Numbered from the stretch's first letter, positions 9,296 through 18,721 are shown. The stretch: 64,000 bases of DNA from Vibrio sp. UCD-FRSSP16_30 (GCF_001676025.1 NZ_LZFW01000068.1:20397-84396); one strand, 5' to 3'. The notes: a model not told the origin generated them from the letters alone. Made by a program: numbers and translations.

Positions 9296-9322
9296 GGAAT
9301 GAACGGTATCTATAAGGAATGA
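9296..9322 (-). promoter_or_regulatory. Candidate LytTR response-regulator binding site (direct repeat)
   Basis: On the minus strand TCATTCC occurs twice with 13 bases between, a period of 20 bp (plus-strand GGAATGA at 9296 and 9316). LytTR regulators such as YpdB and BtsR bind direct repeats spaced by about two helical turns. It lies in the 128-bp gap between the response-regulator gene and the MFS gene, upstream of the latter. Confidence 0.6.
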
Positions 9323-9323
9323 G

Positions 9324-10043
9324 TTACAAACCTAAACATTGTCGAAACTCTTTGATGTTGGAGCGACTGACTGGAATTAGGCTCTCATTACGTTGCATTT
9401 TGAGTCGGTAAGTACCGCTTGCCCAAGGAATGATTTCTTCGACTCGATCCAAGTTTATCCAATAGGAGCGATGCACTTTAAAAAAACGAGAGTGGCCCGA
9501 TTTTTCAATCAAATCACTGAGCATTAGTGGCGAAGTAAATTGACCGTGAATGGTATCAACTTCAGTGATCTTGCCATTAGCCGCCGCAAATATGATGTCG
9601 GTAATTTCGACCATTCGAATACGATCGCCAAGGTACAGATCAACCGTGACTTTGTTTAACGCATTGGGAGACGCTTGGATTGGAGAGGCGCATAGTTTGT
9701 CTAAGCTTTTTTTAACTCGATCTTCGGTAAATGGTTTTAAAATGTAATCAAAAGCATCGATCTCAAAAGCATCAACGGCATGTTCCTTATAGGCGGTAGT
9801 AAATATGAGCTTGGGTGGATTTTTAAAGTTATATAGGCTCTTTGCTAACACCATACCGTTGATGGAAGGTAAGTTGATGTCTAAGAAGGCGATATCAACT
9901 CGATTAAGCTGTAAGTATTCAAGAGCTTGTAAGCCGTCACCAAATTCTGCCACAATTTGGATATCGCTGTATTTTCCTATTAGGTATTTGAGCTCTTCAC
10001 GGGCAAGATATTCGTCTTCAACTAAGATTGCTGTGTGAGTCAT
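9324..10043 (-). CDS. ypdB: LytTR-family response regulator (YpdB/PyrR type)
   Basis: 239 residues. The receiver domain (about 1-120) has the acidic pocket VEDE at 8-11, the phospho-acceptor Asp55 in FLDINLP and the Lys of LKPF. The C-terminal LytTR DNA-binding domain (about 135-239) contains FFKVHRSYWINLDRVEEI. It overlaps the kinase gene by 4 nt (ATGA), so the two are translationally coupled. It probably activates the YhjX-type carrier gene downstream through the repeat at 9296-9322. BtsR (YehT) is the nearest alternative; the adjacent YhjX-type gene favours YpdB. Confidence 0.85.
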   Translation of the reverse strand: MTHTAILVEDEYLAREELKYLIGKYSDIQIVAEFGDGLQALEYLQLNRVDIAFLDINLPSINGMVLAKSLYNFKNPPKLIFTTAYKEHAVDAFEIDAFDYILKPFTEDRVKKSLDKLCASPIQASPNALNKVTVDLYLGDRIRMVEITDIIFAAANGKITEVDTIHGQFTSPLMLSDLIEKSGHSRFFKVHRSYWINLDRVEEIIPWASGTYRLKMQRNESLIPVSRSNIKEFRQCLGL

Positions 10044-11695
10044 GCTTGCTCCGTTGGAATGGTAAAAGAGATATGTGTACCAGGGTTCAATCGTTTAATG
10101 GAAAGACCTTGCCCATAAAGCAGTTTAATACGCTGGTGGACATTATTAAGCCCAATACGTTTAGATTCAACGGTACCTGCGTGTATTCTTTCTATAATTG
10201 AATGCTCAATTCCTACGCCATCATCCATGACCGATATGGTAATGCTATTTGTATTTTCCTTGACGGATATAGTGACTGTGCCGGTTGAGCCTTTAGGGTT
10301 GATGCCATGACCAATGGCGTTTTCTACCAATGGCTGGATAATCAGAGGGGGCACAAAGGCATTGACACTATCAATATCAAATTTGATGTTCAGTTTATCG
10401 GCAAAGCGTGCTTTTTCGATCGCCACATAATCGCGGACTTGTTCAAGTTCGCTCTCTAGAGGGATCATCTCATCGACATTTTCTAGATTAAAGCGCATAA
10501 ACCCTGCTAATTTCCCGACCAAATCTCGCGCTTTATCTGGTTCGATACGAATTAATGTTGAGATAGCATTGAGGGTATTAAACAAGAAGTGAGGGTTGAT
10601 TTTGTTTTGCAATGCGCCAAATTCGGCCTCATTTGCCATGACTTTTAGTTTATCGACTTTCGCAACTTCAAGTTGAGTAGAAATAAGTTGAGATAAACCT
10701 ATCGCCATCTCATGCAAGGAAAGGGTGATTTGATGAGGTTTCTTAAAGTAAATCTTGAGTGTACCTGTGACTTTTTTCTCTTCAGACAACGGGATGATCA
10801 TCAACGAGCGAAAGGTATGCTGCCTGATGTCGTTACTCTCAATAATCATGGCGTTATCAATCGCTTTAAGAGTCATAAGACTGACTTGCATATGATTGTT
10901 ATTAAACTGTTCTTCACCGTAGCCCACATAGACTTTAACATCGCGAGTATCTGTGATCGCAACGGCATCGGCTTTACATTCATTTTTAATAATTTCACAT
11001 ACGGTTTGCAGTGCTTCTTTAGAGTTTTTGCGTATATAAGGCAATGTTTGGTTAGCGACTTTCAGGGCTTGTTTGGCTTGATAGGCCGCGATTTTGTCTT
11101 TTTCGCTTTCCATTTCTTGCAGCCATTTAATGATGAGACTAACGCACACCGAACCTAAAATCATCGGTAACGCTATGGAGTGGACAATCGATAGGGCCAG
11201 TGCGCGATCTTGGTTAAGCTCGACAATCAAAATCATAGTGAGAAGTTCACAAGAAGCAGCAATTAGCACACCATATCTTGCATAATTTGAGTAGTTCGCT
11301 CTTAAATGAACCCAAGATGCAAACAACCCAGCAAGAATGCTACTGATAAGACAGGGTATGGATGAAGGACCGTTAATGTCGATTATGTATCGATGAAGCC
11401 CAGAAATAATGCCTGCGGTAATCCCCACCCATGGACCAAATAAAATACCACCTGAGACGATGGAAATAACGCGTGCATTAACCAGTGAACCTTCAACATA
11501 AACGCCAGTATAAGTGTTGAAAATCGCAAATAAAGTAAAGAACATCGCGAGAACGGTAAGCTTTAAAGTACTTCGGCTTTGTTTGGCTATGATGGTTTGA
11601 AATACCTTCATATGAGTTAAAAAATACAGTGCCATCAATAGAAGCGCCGCTCTTTCTACCATCGCCAGTAGCATCATTAGTTGTTCTAAGTACAT
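10040..11695 (-). CDS. ypdA: LytS-type sensor histidine kinase (YpdA/PyrS type)
   Basis: 551 residues, close to E. coli YpdA and BtsS. The first 190 residues form the 5TM-LYT membrane sensor with the family NAR(V/I)xSIVSGGILFGP motif at about 73-88. A GAF domain follows (about 215-345), then a His-kinase domain with NPHFLFN carrying the phospho-accepting His369, and an HATPase with the N box VENAIGHG and DDGVGIEH. It should sense extracellular pyruvate or a related carbon source and phosphorylate the regulator encoded by the overlapping downstream gene. Confidence 0.88.
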   Translation of the reverse strand: MYLEQLMMLLAMVERAALLLMALYFLTHMKVFQTIIAKQSRSTLKLTVLAMFFTLFAIFNTYTGVYVEGSLVNARVISIVSGGILFGPWVGITAGIISGLHRYIIDINGPSSIPCLISSILAGLFASWVHLRANYSNYARYGVLIAASCELLTMILIVELNQDRALALSIVHSIALPMILGSVCVSLIIKWLQEMESEKDKIAAYQAKQALKVANQTLPYIRKNSKEALQTVCEIIKNECKADAVAITDTRDVKVYVGYGEEQFNNNHMQVSLMTLKAIDNAMIIESNDIRQHTFRSLMIIPLSEEKKVTGTLKIYFKKPHQITLSLHEMAIGLSQLISTQLEVAKVDKLKVMANEAEFGALQNKINPHFLFNTLNAISTLIRIEPDKARDLVGKLAGFMRFNLENVDEMIPLESELEQVRDYVAIEKARFADKLNIKFDIDSVNAFVPPLIIQPLVENAIGHGINPKGSTGTVTISVKENTNSITISVMDDGVGIEHSIIERIHAGTVESKRIGLNNVHQRIKLLYGQGLSIKRLNPGTHISFTIPTEQA

Positions 11696-11823
11696 TAAGC
11701 ATACAGTATGGGTTGAGGGGCGATTATAGTAGCGGTTGACTATTATCTAGACAAGGCGATTACTTATGCAATTGCTGGAACTAACATACCGAATTTTAAA
11801 CAGAAAAATAAAACAATAGTCGT

Positions 11824-12792
11824 TTATAGCTGCGGGGTGATGGCTTGTTTAAATAATTGATAGAACCATTGATGTGCGGGGCTTGTAAGGTGGCGCTGGT
11901 GATAAATCAGATGCAAAGGGACATGATATTTTTTGTGTTCTTGTAAAGAATAAACTTCTACAAATTCATCGCTAAAGTGAGTGATGTTTTTTAGGCAATT
12001 TAAGCCAAATAATACGCTATCGGTCGAGCGCAATATCTCCAATAGAGTAAGAGTTTGCGAACTGCGTAATTTGGCTTTGTTTTCTGTTTGTAAAAGATCT
12101 TGATAAACCTGAGTGATAGGAGAGCGAAACGATAATTGTCTATCGTCTTCTATGCTCATGCCAATGAGCGGGTAACTTAATATTTGCTCTATGGTCGGGG
12201 GTGCTGCGCTTTTTTCGGTTAACAAAGGGTGTGATTTTCGAACATACAACACAGGATAGATCACTCCTAAGGTTTCAGAGCAATATTTAGGATCATGAGT
12301 TGGCTGATAGTGAATGGCAAAGTCGAGCTTGTTGGCATCGAGTAGTTGAAATGGACTTACTTTAGTTGGCGTTTCTTCAATGGCGACTTTTGGGGCTTTT
12401 TGAGTCAGATTTGAATAAAGCTCAGGAATGATGGTTGATCCCATAAAGGTTGGCACCGACAAACGAAAAGTATTGTCACACTGAGCGGGCACAAATTCAC
12501 GGGCTTCAAATAGGTTTTTTAACGATGGCAAAATGTTATTGAGCTGCTTTTCTATTTCTAGCGCTTTGCTGGTGGGGGTGAGTCCTTTTGCCGTTCGAGT
12601 AAATAGCGGATCATCAAAGGTCTCACGCAATCTTTTAAGCGAACGACTGATGGCCGACTGAGATATGAACAGCTCATTGGCAACACGAGTGACGTTTCGC
12701 TCTTTTAGCAGCAGATCAAGAATAACCAACAGATTTAAGTCAACCCGTGACAGTGAGGTTAAATCACTCATAGCATTATCTCTTTTAGTCAT
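11824..12792 (-). CDS. LysR-type transcriptional regulator (NodD/LeuO-like)
   Basis: Up to 322 residues. The N terminus reads DLNLLVILDLLLKERNVTRV followed by SQSAISRSLKRLRETF DD PLF, the helix-turn-helix and wing of the NodD/LeuO branch. The most likely start is ATG 12771 (MSDLTSLSRVDLN); 12792 adds seven residues. It is divergent from the DUF1254 gene at 12886, with about 90 bases between the genes, so it most likely controls that gene. Confidence 0.85.
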   Translation of the reverse strand: MTKRDNAMSDLTSLSRVDLNLLVILDLLLKERNVTRVANELFISQSAISRSLKRLRETFDDPLFTRTAKGLTPTSKALEIEKQLNNILPSLKNLFEAREFVPAQCDNTFRLSVPTFMGSTIIPELYSNLTQKAPKVAIEETPTKVSPFQLLDANKLDFAIHYQPTHDPKYCSETLGVIYPVLYVRKSHPLLTEKSAAPPTIEQILSYPLIGMSIEDDRQLSFRSPITQVYQDLLQTENKAKLRSSQTLTLLEILRSTDSVLFGLNCLKNITHFSDEFVEVYSLQEHKKYHVPLHLIYHQRHLTSPAHQWFYQLFKQAITPQL

Positions 12793-12885
12793 AATTGTTG
12801 TTGATTATTTGTTATTAGACGCAAAATGTAAACTCTTCTAAGATTAATTCAGTCAATCAATTTGTGAACAATTAAGGGTTAATCA

Positions 12886-14436
12886 ATGAACAATCTACTA
12901 AAAGGCTTAGTGGTCGCGACAGTTGGATTCGGCGCTGTAGCAAGCGCTGTCAGCGTTGCTTCTAATACTGAAACTTCAAATTCTGACACTTTGAAAGCTG
13001 GCACTGCAAACGCTAAATATCAAGCCAATGTGCCTGCAAGCATTATTACGCCAGATCATGTCGAGTCTGAGTATTTAGGTGCTTTGAACTATACCGATGG
13101 CGCACCGAGCGCAGAAACTACCGCTAAAGCGAATCGATTTGTGGATGTCTCGGACGCTGTGAGAGTCTTTTTATCCGGTATTCCTGTGGCATCTATCCAA
13201 GGTTTGTTAGCTGGGCATGAAAGTGTTGGTATGGTGCCAAACCAAACGATCGCCATTTCTGAGCAGATGTTAAATGCTAAAAGCTTATGGCTGACCGCGA
13301 ATACTACAACGCCGTATGTCACCAGTGAGGTTGATGTAAAAAATGGACCTGTGGTACTAGAAGTAGGTACGCCAATTCTGGGCTTGTTAGATAATGCCGC
13401 GTTTAAGTTTGTTTCACGCATTGGTGTGACTCACCCCGAGGATCAAGGGAAAGGTGGCAAATACTTTATCTATCATGATTCTTATGAAGGCGCGATTCCA
13501 GAGGGCATGATTGCGGTTAAAACCAGCGGTTATCAACATTGGTTGCTAGTGCGTATTATTACGACGCCAGATAACGTACAAGCAGATGTGCAAAAACTTA
13601 AACAGACCATGAAGTTGTATCCATATGGCGAAAAGCCTAACACTGAATTTATGAACATTTCAGGTGTTGAATACAATACTATCCACGCAATGGATGAGTC
13701 TTTTTATGATGAAATAAATACACTGATTCAGTACGAACCAAGCGACATTTTTGATGGTGAGTGGTTGTCACTGGCAAAAAATATTGGCATCGAAAAAGGC
13801 AAATCGTATGAGCCAACTGAGTATCAGCAACAAGTCTTTACAGAAGCGGCAAAAATAGCGACAGCAGAGGTGCGTTCTTCATATTACGATCCACAGAAAA
13901 CACAGATGGTGTATGACGATCGCAATTGGTTTACGCCTCTGGTATCAGGCTATGAGTTTAAAGACAGCAATGGCGTTGTTGATAGTGATATGCGTGCGAC
14001 ATTCCATTTTATGGCGACTGGTATTACGCCTGATATGGTGGCTGCAACCCCAGGCCAAGGTTCTGATTATTTATTAGCGACATTAGATAGTGAAGGGCAG
14101 ATTTTGGATGGCAATAAACATTACACTGTAACGTTACCTAAAAATGTACCAGCTGCGAAGTTTTGGTCTTTCATGATTTACGATAATCAAACGCGCTCAA
14201 TGCTAGAAACTGATCAAGTGACTGCGGGTGTGGATGGTCTATCGAAAGGGTTAGTGAAAAACTCAGATGGCACCATTACTATTCACTTTTCACCGGTTGC
14301 ACCGCAAGGTATGCAAGGCAATTGGGTACAGACAGCGCCTAATAAGGGCTTTAACTTAATTTTTAGAATGTATGGACCGACAGAAGCATGGTTTGATAAG
14401 TCTTGGAAGCCAAGTGACGTTACTTTGGTTAAGTAA
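12886..14436 (+). CDS. Exported DUF1254/DUF1214 domain protein
   Basis: 516 residues. An N-terminal signal sequence (LLKGLVVATVGFGAVASAVSVA) precedes a DUF1254 module (about 90-240) and a C-terminal DUF1214 module (about 390-510) with the pattern KFWSFMIYDNQTRSMLETDQ and, near the end, NLIFRMYGPTEAWFDKSWKP. The family has no firmly known reaction; members are periplasmic and often regulated by neighbouring LysR genes, as here. RBS AAGG lies upstream of ATG 12886. A hairpin terminator follows. Confidence 0.85.
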   Translation: MNNLLKGLVVATVGFGAVASAVSVASNTETSNSDTLKAGTANAKYQANVPASIITPDHVESEYLGALNYTDGAPSAETTAKANRFVDVSDAVRVFLSGIPVASIQGLLAGHESVGMVPNQTIAISEQMLNAKSLWLTANTTTPYVTSEVDVKNGPVVLEVGTPILGLLDNAAFKFVSRIGVTHPEDQGKGGKYFIYHDSYEGAIPEGMIAVKTSGYQHWLLVRIITTPDNVQADVQKLKQTMKLYPYGEKPNTEFMNISGVEYNTIHAMDESFYDEINTLIQYEPSDIFDGEWLSLAKNIGIEKGKSYEPTEYQQQVFTEAAKIATAEVRSSYYDPQKTQMVYDDRNWFTPLVSGYEFKDSNGVVDSDMRATFHFMATGITPDMVAATPGQGSDYLLATLDSEGQILDGNKHYTVTLPKNVPAAKFWSFMIYDNQTRSMLETDQVTAGVDGLSKGLVKNSDGTITIHFSPVAPQGMQGNWVQTAPNKGFNLIFRMYGPTEAWFDKSWKPSDVTLVK

Positions 14437-14468
14437 GTTTTAGCGGCTATATCTCACATCTAATATGA

Positions 14469-14490
14469 CCCTGCCATGGCAGGGTTTTAT
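14469..14490 (+). terminator. Rho-independent terminator after the DUF1254 gene
   Basis: Self-complementary CCCTGCCATGGCAGGG followed by TTTTATT, 30 bases after the stop codon. Confidence 0.75.
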
Positions 14491-14541
14491 TGTTTGAATG
14501 ATCAAAATCATAGCGCAAGGAGTAGGGTAATTGGGCTAGGA

Positions 14542-14988
14542 CTATAGAAGTGCAGTAATCGTCTTACCGTTACTCAATGTATCTTCAAGCTCAGCACCCA
14601 TCATTAACTTACCCAGTGGAGCTTGGGGAGTGACCACAACAATAGTGTCGTTTTTTAATTTAAAACCACCACACACCGGCAGTAACCAGCAAGTCAGCGT
14701 GTTATCGACTGTGACTAGAGCGCCAAGGGCAATCTCATCATCTTGTGTAAATTCACGCATAAATAGCGATTTGATGGTATTGATCATCTCATCACATTCC
14801 GCGACGCGTTTAGATTGTCCGTGTGCCAAATACGCGGCTTCAATTGCCACGGTATCGTATTGAGTTTCTGCAACACTTTGTTCGTGAGTGGCGTCATCAT
14901 GAGCACTATCTGCCGCACTAAGCGCATTTTGGCGTGAGACAGTTAGGATTTGAAGGAGTTCTTGGCGGAGTTGCTCTTTGTCGATCAT
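14542..14988 (-). CDS. GreA/GreB C-terminal-domain protein (Rnk/Gre-like)
   Basis: 148 residues from ATG 14988 (an upstream TTG at 14997 would add three). The C-terminal 80 residues have the Gre-factor FKBP-like fold signature: IALGALVTVDN, then IVVVTPQAPLGKLMMGAELED as in GreA/GreB and Rnk. The N-terminal part is helical and acidic (SAADSAHDDATHEQSVAETQYD) but lacks an obvious full GreA coiled coil. It probably binds RNA polymerase near the secondary channel. Whether it has transcript-cleavage activity cannot be told. Confidence 0.7.
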   Translation of the reverse strand: MIDKEQLRQELLQILTVSRQNALSAADSAHDDATHEQSVAETQYDTVAIEAAYLAHGQSKRVAECDEMINTIKSLFMREFTQDDEIALGALVTVDNTLTCWLLPVCGGFKLKNDTIVVVTPQAPLGKLMMGAELEDTLSNGKTITALL

Positions 14989-15099
14989 GGACTGCAAACT
15001 TGAAGTAAAACACTATGGTATCGAAATCGCCTCCGATCTGCGATCTTTTATCCATTTAACGAGTAATCAGCTAGTTTATTAGTAACTAACAAATAAAAA

Positions 15100-15134
15100 T
15101 GAGGCCAGTATTTGTCATTAAATGCTGGCCTCAT
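15100..15134 (-). terminator. Rho-independent terminator of amtB
   Basis: On the minus strand ATGAGGCCAGCATTT pairs with AAATACTGGCCTCAT around a six-base loop, followed by TTTT. It lies about 60 bases after the amtB stop codon. Confidence 0.8.
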
Positions 15135-15197
15135 TAAATTAATATAAAAGATGATTATTCAGTTGTAATTAACTGAATTTTATCTATTTATTTAATA

Positions 15198-16400
15198 TTA
15201 CTTATCGTTGTTTGTTGCGCCAATTTTGTGGATAGCAAGGTCAGCACCGATAAATTCATCTTCTTGGCTCAGTCTTAATCCTGCAAATTTATTGACCAGA
15301 CCGTAAACAATAAAGCCACCAACTACTGCAACAGCTATGCCGGCTAGAGTACCAATAATTTGAGAAATTAAGCTCACACCGCCTAGGCCGCCCAGTAATG
15401 GTGAACCAAAGATACCTGCTGCAATTGCACCCCATACTCCACATAAACCGTGCAGTGGCCATACACCTAACACATCATCAATCTTGGTACTGCGTTGCAG
15501 TTTGGTGAATACCCAAACAAATAACGCACCAGCAACACCACCGACAACGAATGCGCCAACAGGATGCATAATATCTGAGCCTGCACATACCGCCACTAAA
15601 CCGGCTAATGGTCCATTGTGAATAAAGCCAGGGTCATTCTTACCTACAATAAGAGCAACTAAAGTGCCGCCAACCATTGCCATTAAGCTATTGACTGCGA
15701 CTAGGCCATTAATACCGTCTAGGGTTTGTGCTGACATAACGTTAAAGCCAAACCAACCTACGGTAAGAACCCAAGCACCTAGCGCTAAGAATGGGATATT
15801 TGATGGCGCAAAAGCAATACCAGGTTTACGGCCACGGCGCGAGCCTAAAAGATAAATCGCAACCAGAGCTAGCCATCCGCCCATCCCATGCACCACAACA
15901 GAGCCTGCAAAATCGTGGAATGATGCACCAAACTGAGACTCTAGCCACGCTTGGAAACCAAAGTTACCGTTCCAAATAACACCTTCGAAAAACGGGTAAA
16001 CAAAAGCGACGATAAGTGCTGAAGAAAACAAGAACGGTTTGAATTTAGCTCTCTCTGCAATACCACCTGAAACGATGGCTGGAATAGCGGCTGCAAAGGT
16101 CAATAAGAAAAAGAATTTAACCAATTCATAGCCATGATTCTGGGTCAGTGTTTCGACGCTGACAAAGAAGCTTTGTCCATAAGCTATCTGATAACCAATA
16201 ACAAAGTAAGCGACGGTTGCTAATGCAAAGTCGGCCATGATCTTAACCAACGCATTGACTTGGTTTTTATGACGTACTGTACCCACCTCAAGAAATGCAA
16301 ACCCTGCGTGCATTGCCAAAACCATTATGGCACCAAGAAGGATGAATAAAGTATCTGCGCTTTGCGCAACGGCATCAATTGCCTGACTAATGTTGTCCAT
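15198..16400 (-). CDS. amtB: Ammonium transporter AmtB
   Basis: 400 residues, eleven membrane helices, inner membrane. The twin pore histidines are present: His171 in SVVVHGMGGW and His317 in WPLHGLCGVWG. Amt signatures such as DFAGSVVVHG and the WNGNFG loop are also visible. Many proteobacteria keep glnK immediately upstream of amtB; here the 485 bases upstream contain no gene, so the PII partner must be elsewhere. Expression is probably nitrogen-controlled, since a sigma-54 promoter and an NtrC-like site lie upstream. The organism can thereby gain nitrogen while growing on nitrogen-free alginate (inference). Confidence 0.95.
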   Translation of the reverse strand: MDNISQAIDAVAQSADTLFILLGAIMVLAMHAGFAFLEVGTVRHKNQVNALVKIMADFALATVAYFVIGYQIAYGQSFFVSVETLTQNHGYELVKFFFLLTFAAAIPAIVSGGIAERAKFKPFLFSSALIVAFVYPFFEGVIWNGNFGFQAWLESQFGASFHDFAGSVVVHGMGGWLALVAIYLLGSRRGRKPGIAFAPSNIPFLALGAWVLTVGWFGFNVMSAQTLDGINGLVAVNSLMAMVGGTLVALIVGKNDPGFIHNGPLAGLVAVCAGSDIMHPVGAFVVGGVAGALFVWVFTKLQRSTKIDDVLGVWPLHGLCGVWGAIAAGIFGSPLLGGLGGVSLISQIIGTLAGIAVAVVGGFIVYGLVNKFAGLRLSQEDEFIGADLAIHKIGATNNDK

Positions 16401-16441
16401 AGATTGTATCCATATGAGTGTCTAATTCCTGCCATTACTAA

Positions 16442-16457
16442 TGCAATAACTGCACCA
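16442..16457 (-). promoter_or_regulatory. Sigma-54 (RpoN) promoter of amtB
   Basis: On the minus strand TGGTGCAGTTATTGCA has the invariant GG and GC exactly 12 positions apart, as in TGGCAC-N5-TTGC. It lies 42 nt upstream of the amtB start codon, so transcription would begin around 16431. Confidence 0.7.
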
Positions 16458-16634
16458 AAACTAACGCCCGTGCACCTCTTATAGTATTTATAGTTTTTTA
16501 TTCATATATATTGAATTTAACCATATTTATATCTGCAAAGTCTTTACTTGCAAGCATTAAAAATTGGCTGTGCGGGTGTGATTGAAAAATAGCCACTAAT
16601 GTAACGCTATATTTCTGTGCGGCCATAGGGTTGA

Positions 16635-16651
16635 TGCACAGTAATGGTGCT
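16635..16651. promoter_or_regulatory. NtrC-like enhancer site upstream of amtB
   Basis: TGCACAGTAATGGTGCT closely matches the NtrC dyad TGCACC-N5-GGTGCA and is about 190 bp upstream of the sigma-54 promoter, a normal enhancer distance. Further TGGTGCA half-sites occur at 16657-16663 and 16681-16686. The remainder of 16458-16828 holds no gene that I can see. Confidence 0.6.
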
Positions 16652-16828
16652 CCATTGTGGTGCATTGCGCTGTTTTGTATTGGTGCAGAGATTGCGAAGC
16701 GTATTCTCTGAATTTAAGGCGATAGCTTGCGTAGTGAATTACGATTTGTATTGTATAAAATGCACAAAAAATAAGAAGTGAAGAGAGGGGGAGAAGAAGG
16801 CGTTAAGATGCTTTGGATGCAACAAAAC

Positions 16829-16857
16829 AAAAAGCCCCAGCTAAAAAGCAGGGGCCT
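16829..16857 (-). terminator. Rho-independent terminator of the symporter gene
   Basis: On the minus strand GGCCCCTGC pairs imperfectly with GCTGGGGCT around TTTTTA, then TTTTTGTTTTG follows. It is about 30 bases past the symporter stop codon. Confidence 0.75.
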
Positions 16858-16886
16858 TAATTATGTTAACTTAACTAATCGGAAGA

Positions 16887-18638
16887 TTAAGCTACTTTGC
16901 GAGCACCTGCTCTAGATGCGTTTACAAGTAGGATACCAACAGTTAGTACGATTGAACCACAAACTAGGAACAATAGGCGTCCAGTAGGTTCGTTCGGAAT
17001 AAGAGCCATTGCTAATACACCAAAACCAGCTACACAGATTAGGTTACCAAGCATTGAACGTTGTTTAGTATCAAGGTCTTGTTGAGCTTCGCCTTCTGAA
17101 ACAACAGGGGTATTCCAGTTAGTGAATAGTTGTTCAACTTCTTTTTCACGTTCAGGTGAAAGACCCTTGTATGCAAACGTGGTTAGCATGAAGAAGCCAC
17201 CAGTAAAGACTACGTGTGCTGCTAAGCTTAGACCTACTTTAAGGTCAGCCCACTCACGAGCAGTCAATGCTTGATTCAAGCCAAAGATGTGTTCTACATC
17301 GTGCGCTGTAAGTGCGATACCGAATACATAAGAAACAATACCACCAACAATTAGAGTCGTCCAAGCAGCCCAGTCTGGAGTCTTGCGAATCCACATACCT
17401 AGTAGGATAGGGATAAGCATTGGGAAACCAATTAATGCACCGATGTTCAATACAATGTCGAACAAGCTTAGGTGTTTAAGTGAGTTGATGAATAGACCAA
17501 TCCCGATGATGATCAAACCTAGAATAACTGTAGTCGCTTTACTTACCGCTACTAGCTCTTTCTGCGACGCATGAGGGCGTACAATAGGGCTGTAGAAGTT
17601 CATAATGAAGATACCAGCATTACGGTTTAGGCCTGAGTCCATAGAAGACATTGTTGCCGCAAACATTGCAGACATCAATAGACCAACCATACCAGCAGGC
17701 ATTACGTTTTCAACGAACGCTAGGTATGCAGCATCGCCAGCTTTACTACCCATGCTTGCATATTGTGCAGCAAAATCAGGTTGGAAAGCAGCCATGTACC
17801 AAGGAGGTAGGAACCAAATTAGCGGACCAACGATCATAAGGACACAAGCTAGGCCTGCAGCTTTACGTGCATTGTCACTGTCTTTAGCACAAAGGTAACG
17901 GTACGCATTGATGCTGTTGTTCATTACACCGAACTGCTTAACAAAGATGAACACGATCCAAAGGATAAAGATGCTCACGTAGTTAAGGTTATTACCAAGC
18001 ATGAAGTCGCCTTGGAAATTACTTACGATGTTACCAATACCGCCACCTGCAAAGTATGCAGCGATAGCACAGGTAATTGTTACAGCCATGATGACAAGCA
18101 TTTGCATGAAATCAGAAGCAACAACAGCCCAAGAGCCACCTGTTACAGCCATTAGCATTAGAACTAAACCAGTTACAACAATCGTCGCTTCCATTGGGAT
18201 GTGGAACACAGCCGCAACAAAGATAGCTAGACCATTCAACCAAACACCGGCTGAAATCATGCTGTCAGGCATACCTGCCCAAGTGAAGAACTGCTCTGAA
18301 GTTTTGCCGAAACGCTGACGAATTGCTTCGATAGCTGTTACTACACGAAGTTGACGGAACTTCGGTGCAAAATAGATGTAGTTCATGAAGTAGCCAAATG
18401 CGTTAGCTAGGAAGAGTATTACTACGACAAAACCGTCGGAGAATGCACGTCCAGCAGCACCTGTGAATGTCCATGCGGAAAACTGCGTCATAAAAGCAGT
18501 TGCACCAACCATCCACCACAACATCTTACCGCCACCCCTGAAGTAGTCACTGGTGGATGTTGTGAATTTTCTGAACATCCAGCCAATGGCCAATAAGAAG
18601 AAGAAGTAGGCGATCACAACAAAAGTATCAATAGTCAT
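16887..18638 (-). CDS. Sodium/solute symporter (SSS family), probable oligoalginate or DEH importer
   Basis: 583 residues with about 14 membrane helices, inner membrane. It has the SSS core (FTTSTSDYFRGGGKMLWWMV, TQFSAWTFTGAAGRAF, ATMSSMDSGLNRNAGIF). Two close paralogs lie at 42347 and 44746. In alginolytic vibrios, paralogous SSS proteins (Toa type) import oligoalginate or unsaturated monomer, which fits the neighbouring eda-kdgK-kdgF operon on the same strand. It has its own terminator and its own promoter with a perfect CRP site and a near-match to the alginate operator, so it is a separate transcription unit. The exact substrate is inferred. Confidence 0.85.
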   Translation of the reverse strand: MTIDTFVVIAYFFFLLAIGWMFRKFTTSTSDYFRGGGKMLWWMVGATAFMTQFSAWTFTGAAGRAFSDGFVVVILFLANAFGYFMNYIYFAPKFRQLRVVTAIEAIRQRFGKTSEQFFTWAGMPDSMISAGVWLNGLAIFVAAVFHIPMEATIVVTGLVLMLMAVTGGSWAVVASDFMQMLVIMAVTITCAIAAYFAGGGIGNIVSNFQGDFMLGNNLNYVSIFILWIVFIFVKQFGVMNNSINAYRYLCAKDSDNARKAAGLACVLMIVGPLIWFLPPWYMAAFQPDFAAQYASMGSKAGDAAYLAFVENVMPAGMVGLLMSAMFAATMSSMDSGLNRNAGIFIMNFYSPIVRPHASQKELVAVSKATTVILGLIIIGIGLFINSLKHLSLFDIVLNIGALIGFPMLIPILLGMWIRKTPDWAAWTTLIVGGIVSYVFGIALTAHDVEHIFGLNQALTAREWADLKVGLSLAAHVVFTGGFFMLTTFAYKGLSPEREKEVEQLFTNWNTPVVSEGEAQQDLDTKQRSMLGNLICVAGFGVLAMALIPNEPTGRLLFLVCGSIVLTVGILLVNASRAGARKVA

Positions 18639-18699
18639 TTATTTCAGCCTTAAGGTCTTAGATTAACTGCCGACAAGCTTAGCGTTTTTCAACAGTTAT

Positions 18700-18710
18700 T
18701 AGTACTACAA
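18700..18710 (-). promoter_or_regulatory. Alginate-regulon operator (imperfect) upstream of the symporter
   Basis: On the minus strand TTGTAGTACTA, matching TTGTANTAC of the 11-bp palindrome found at the other alginate genes but with a degenerate right arm. It lies 62 nt upstream of the symporter start. Confidence 0.5.
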
Positions 18711-18721
18711 TATACACTTAG

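Noticed and set aside
16745..16765. TTGTATTGTATAAAATG as an alginate operator
   Set aside because: Not palindromic and not next to an alginate gene start; only a partial match.
17605..17898. Plus-strand frames antisense to the symporter genes
   Set aside because: They mirror a strongly coding membrane protein on the other strand; similar shadows occur at 42592-42897 and 45054-45407.
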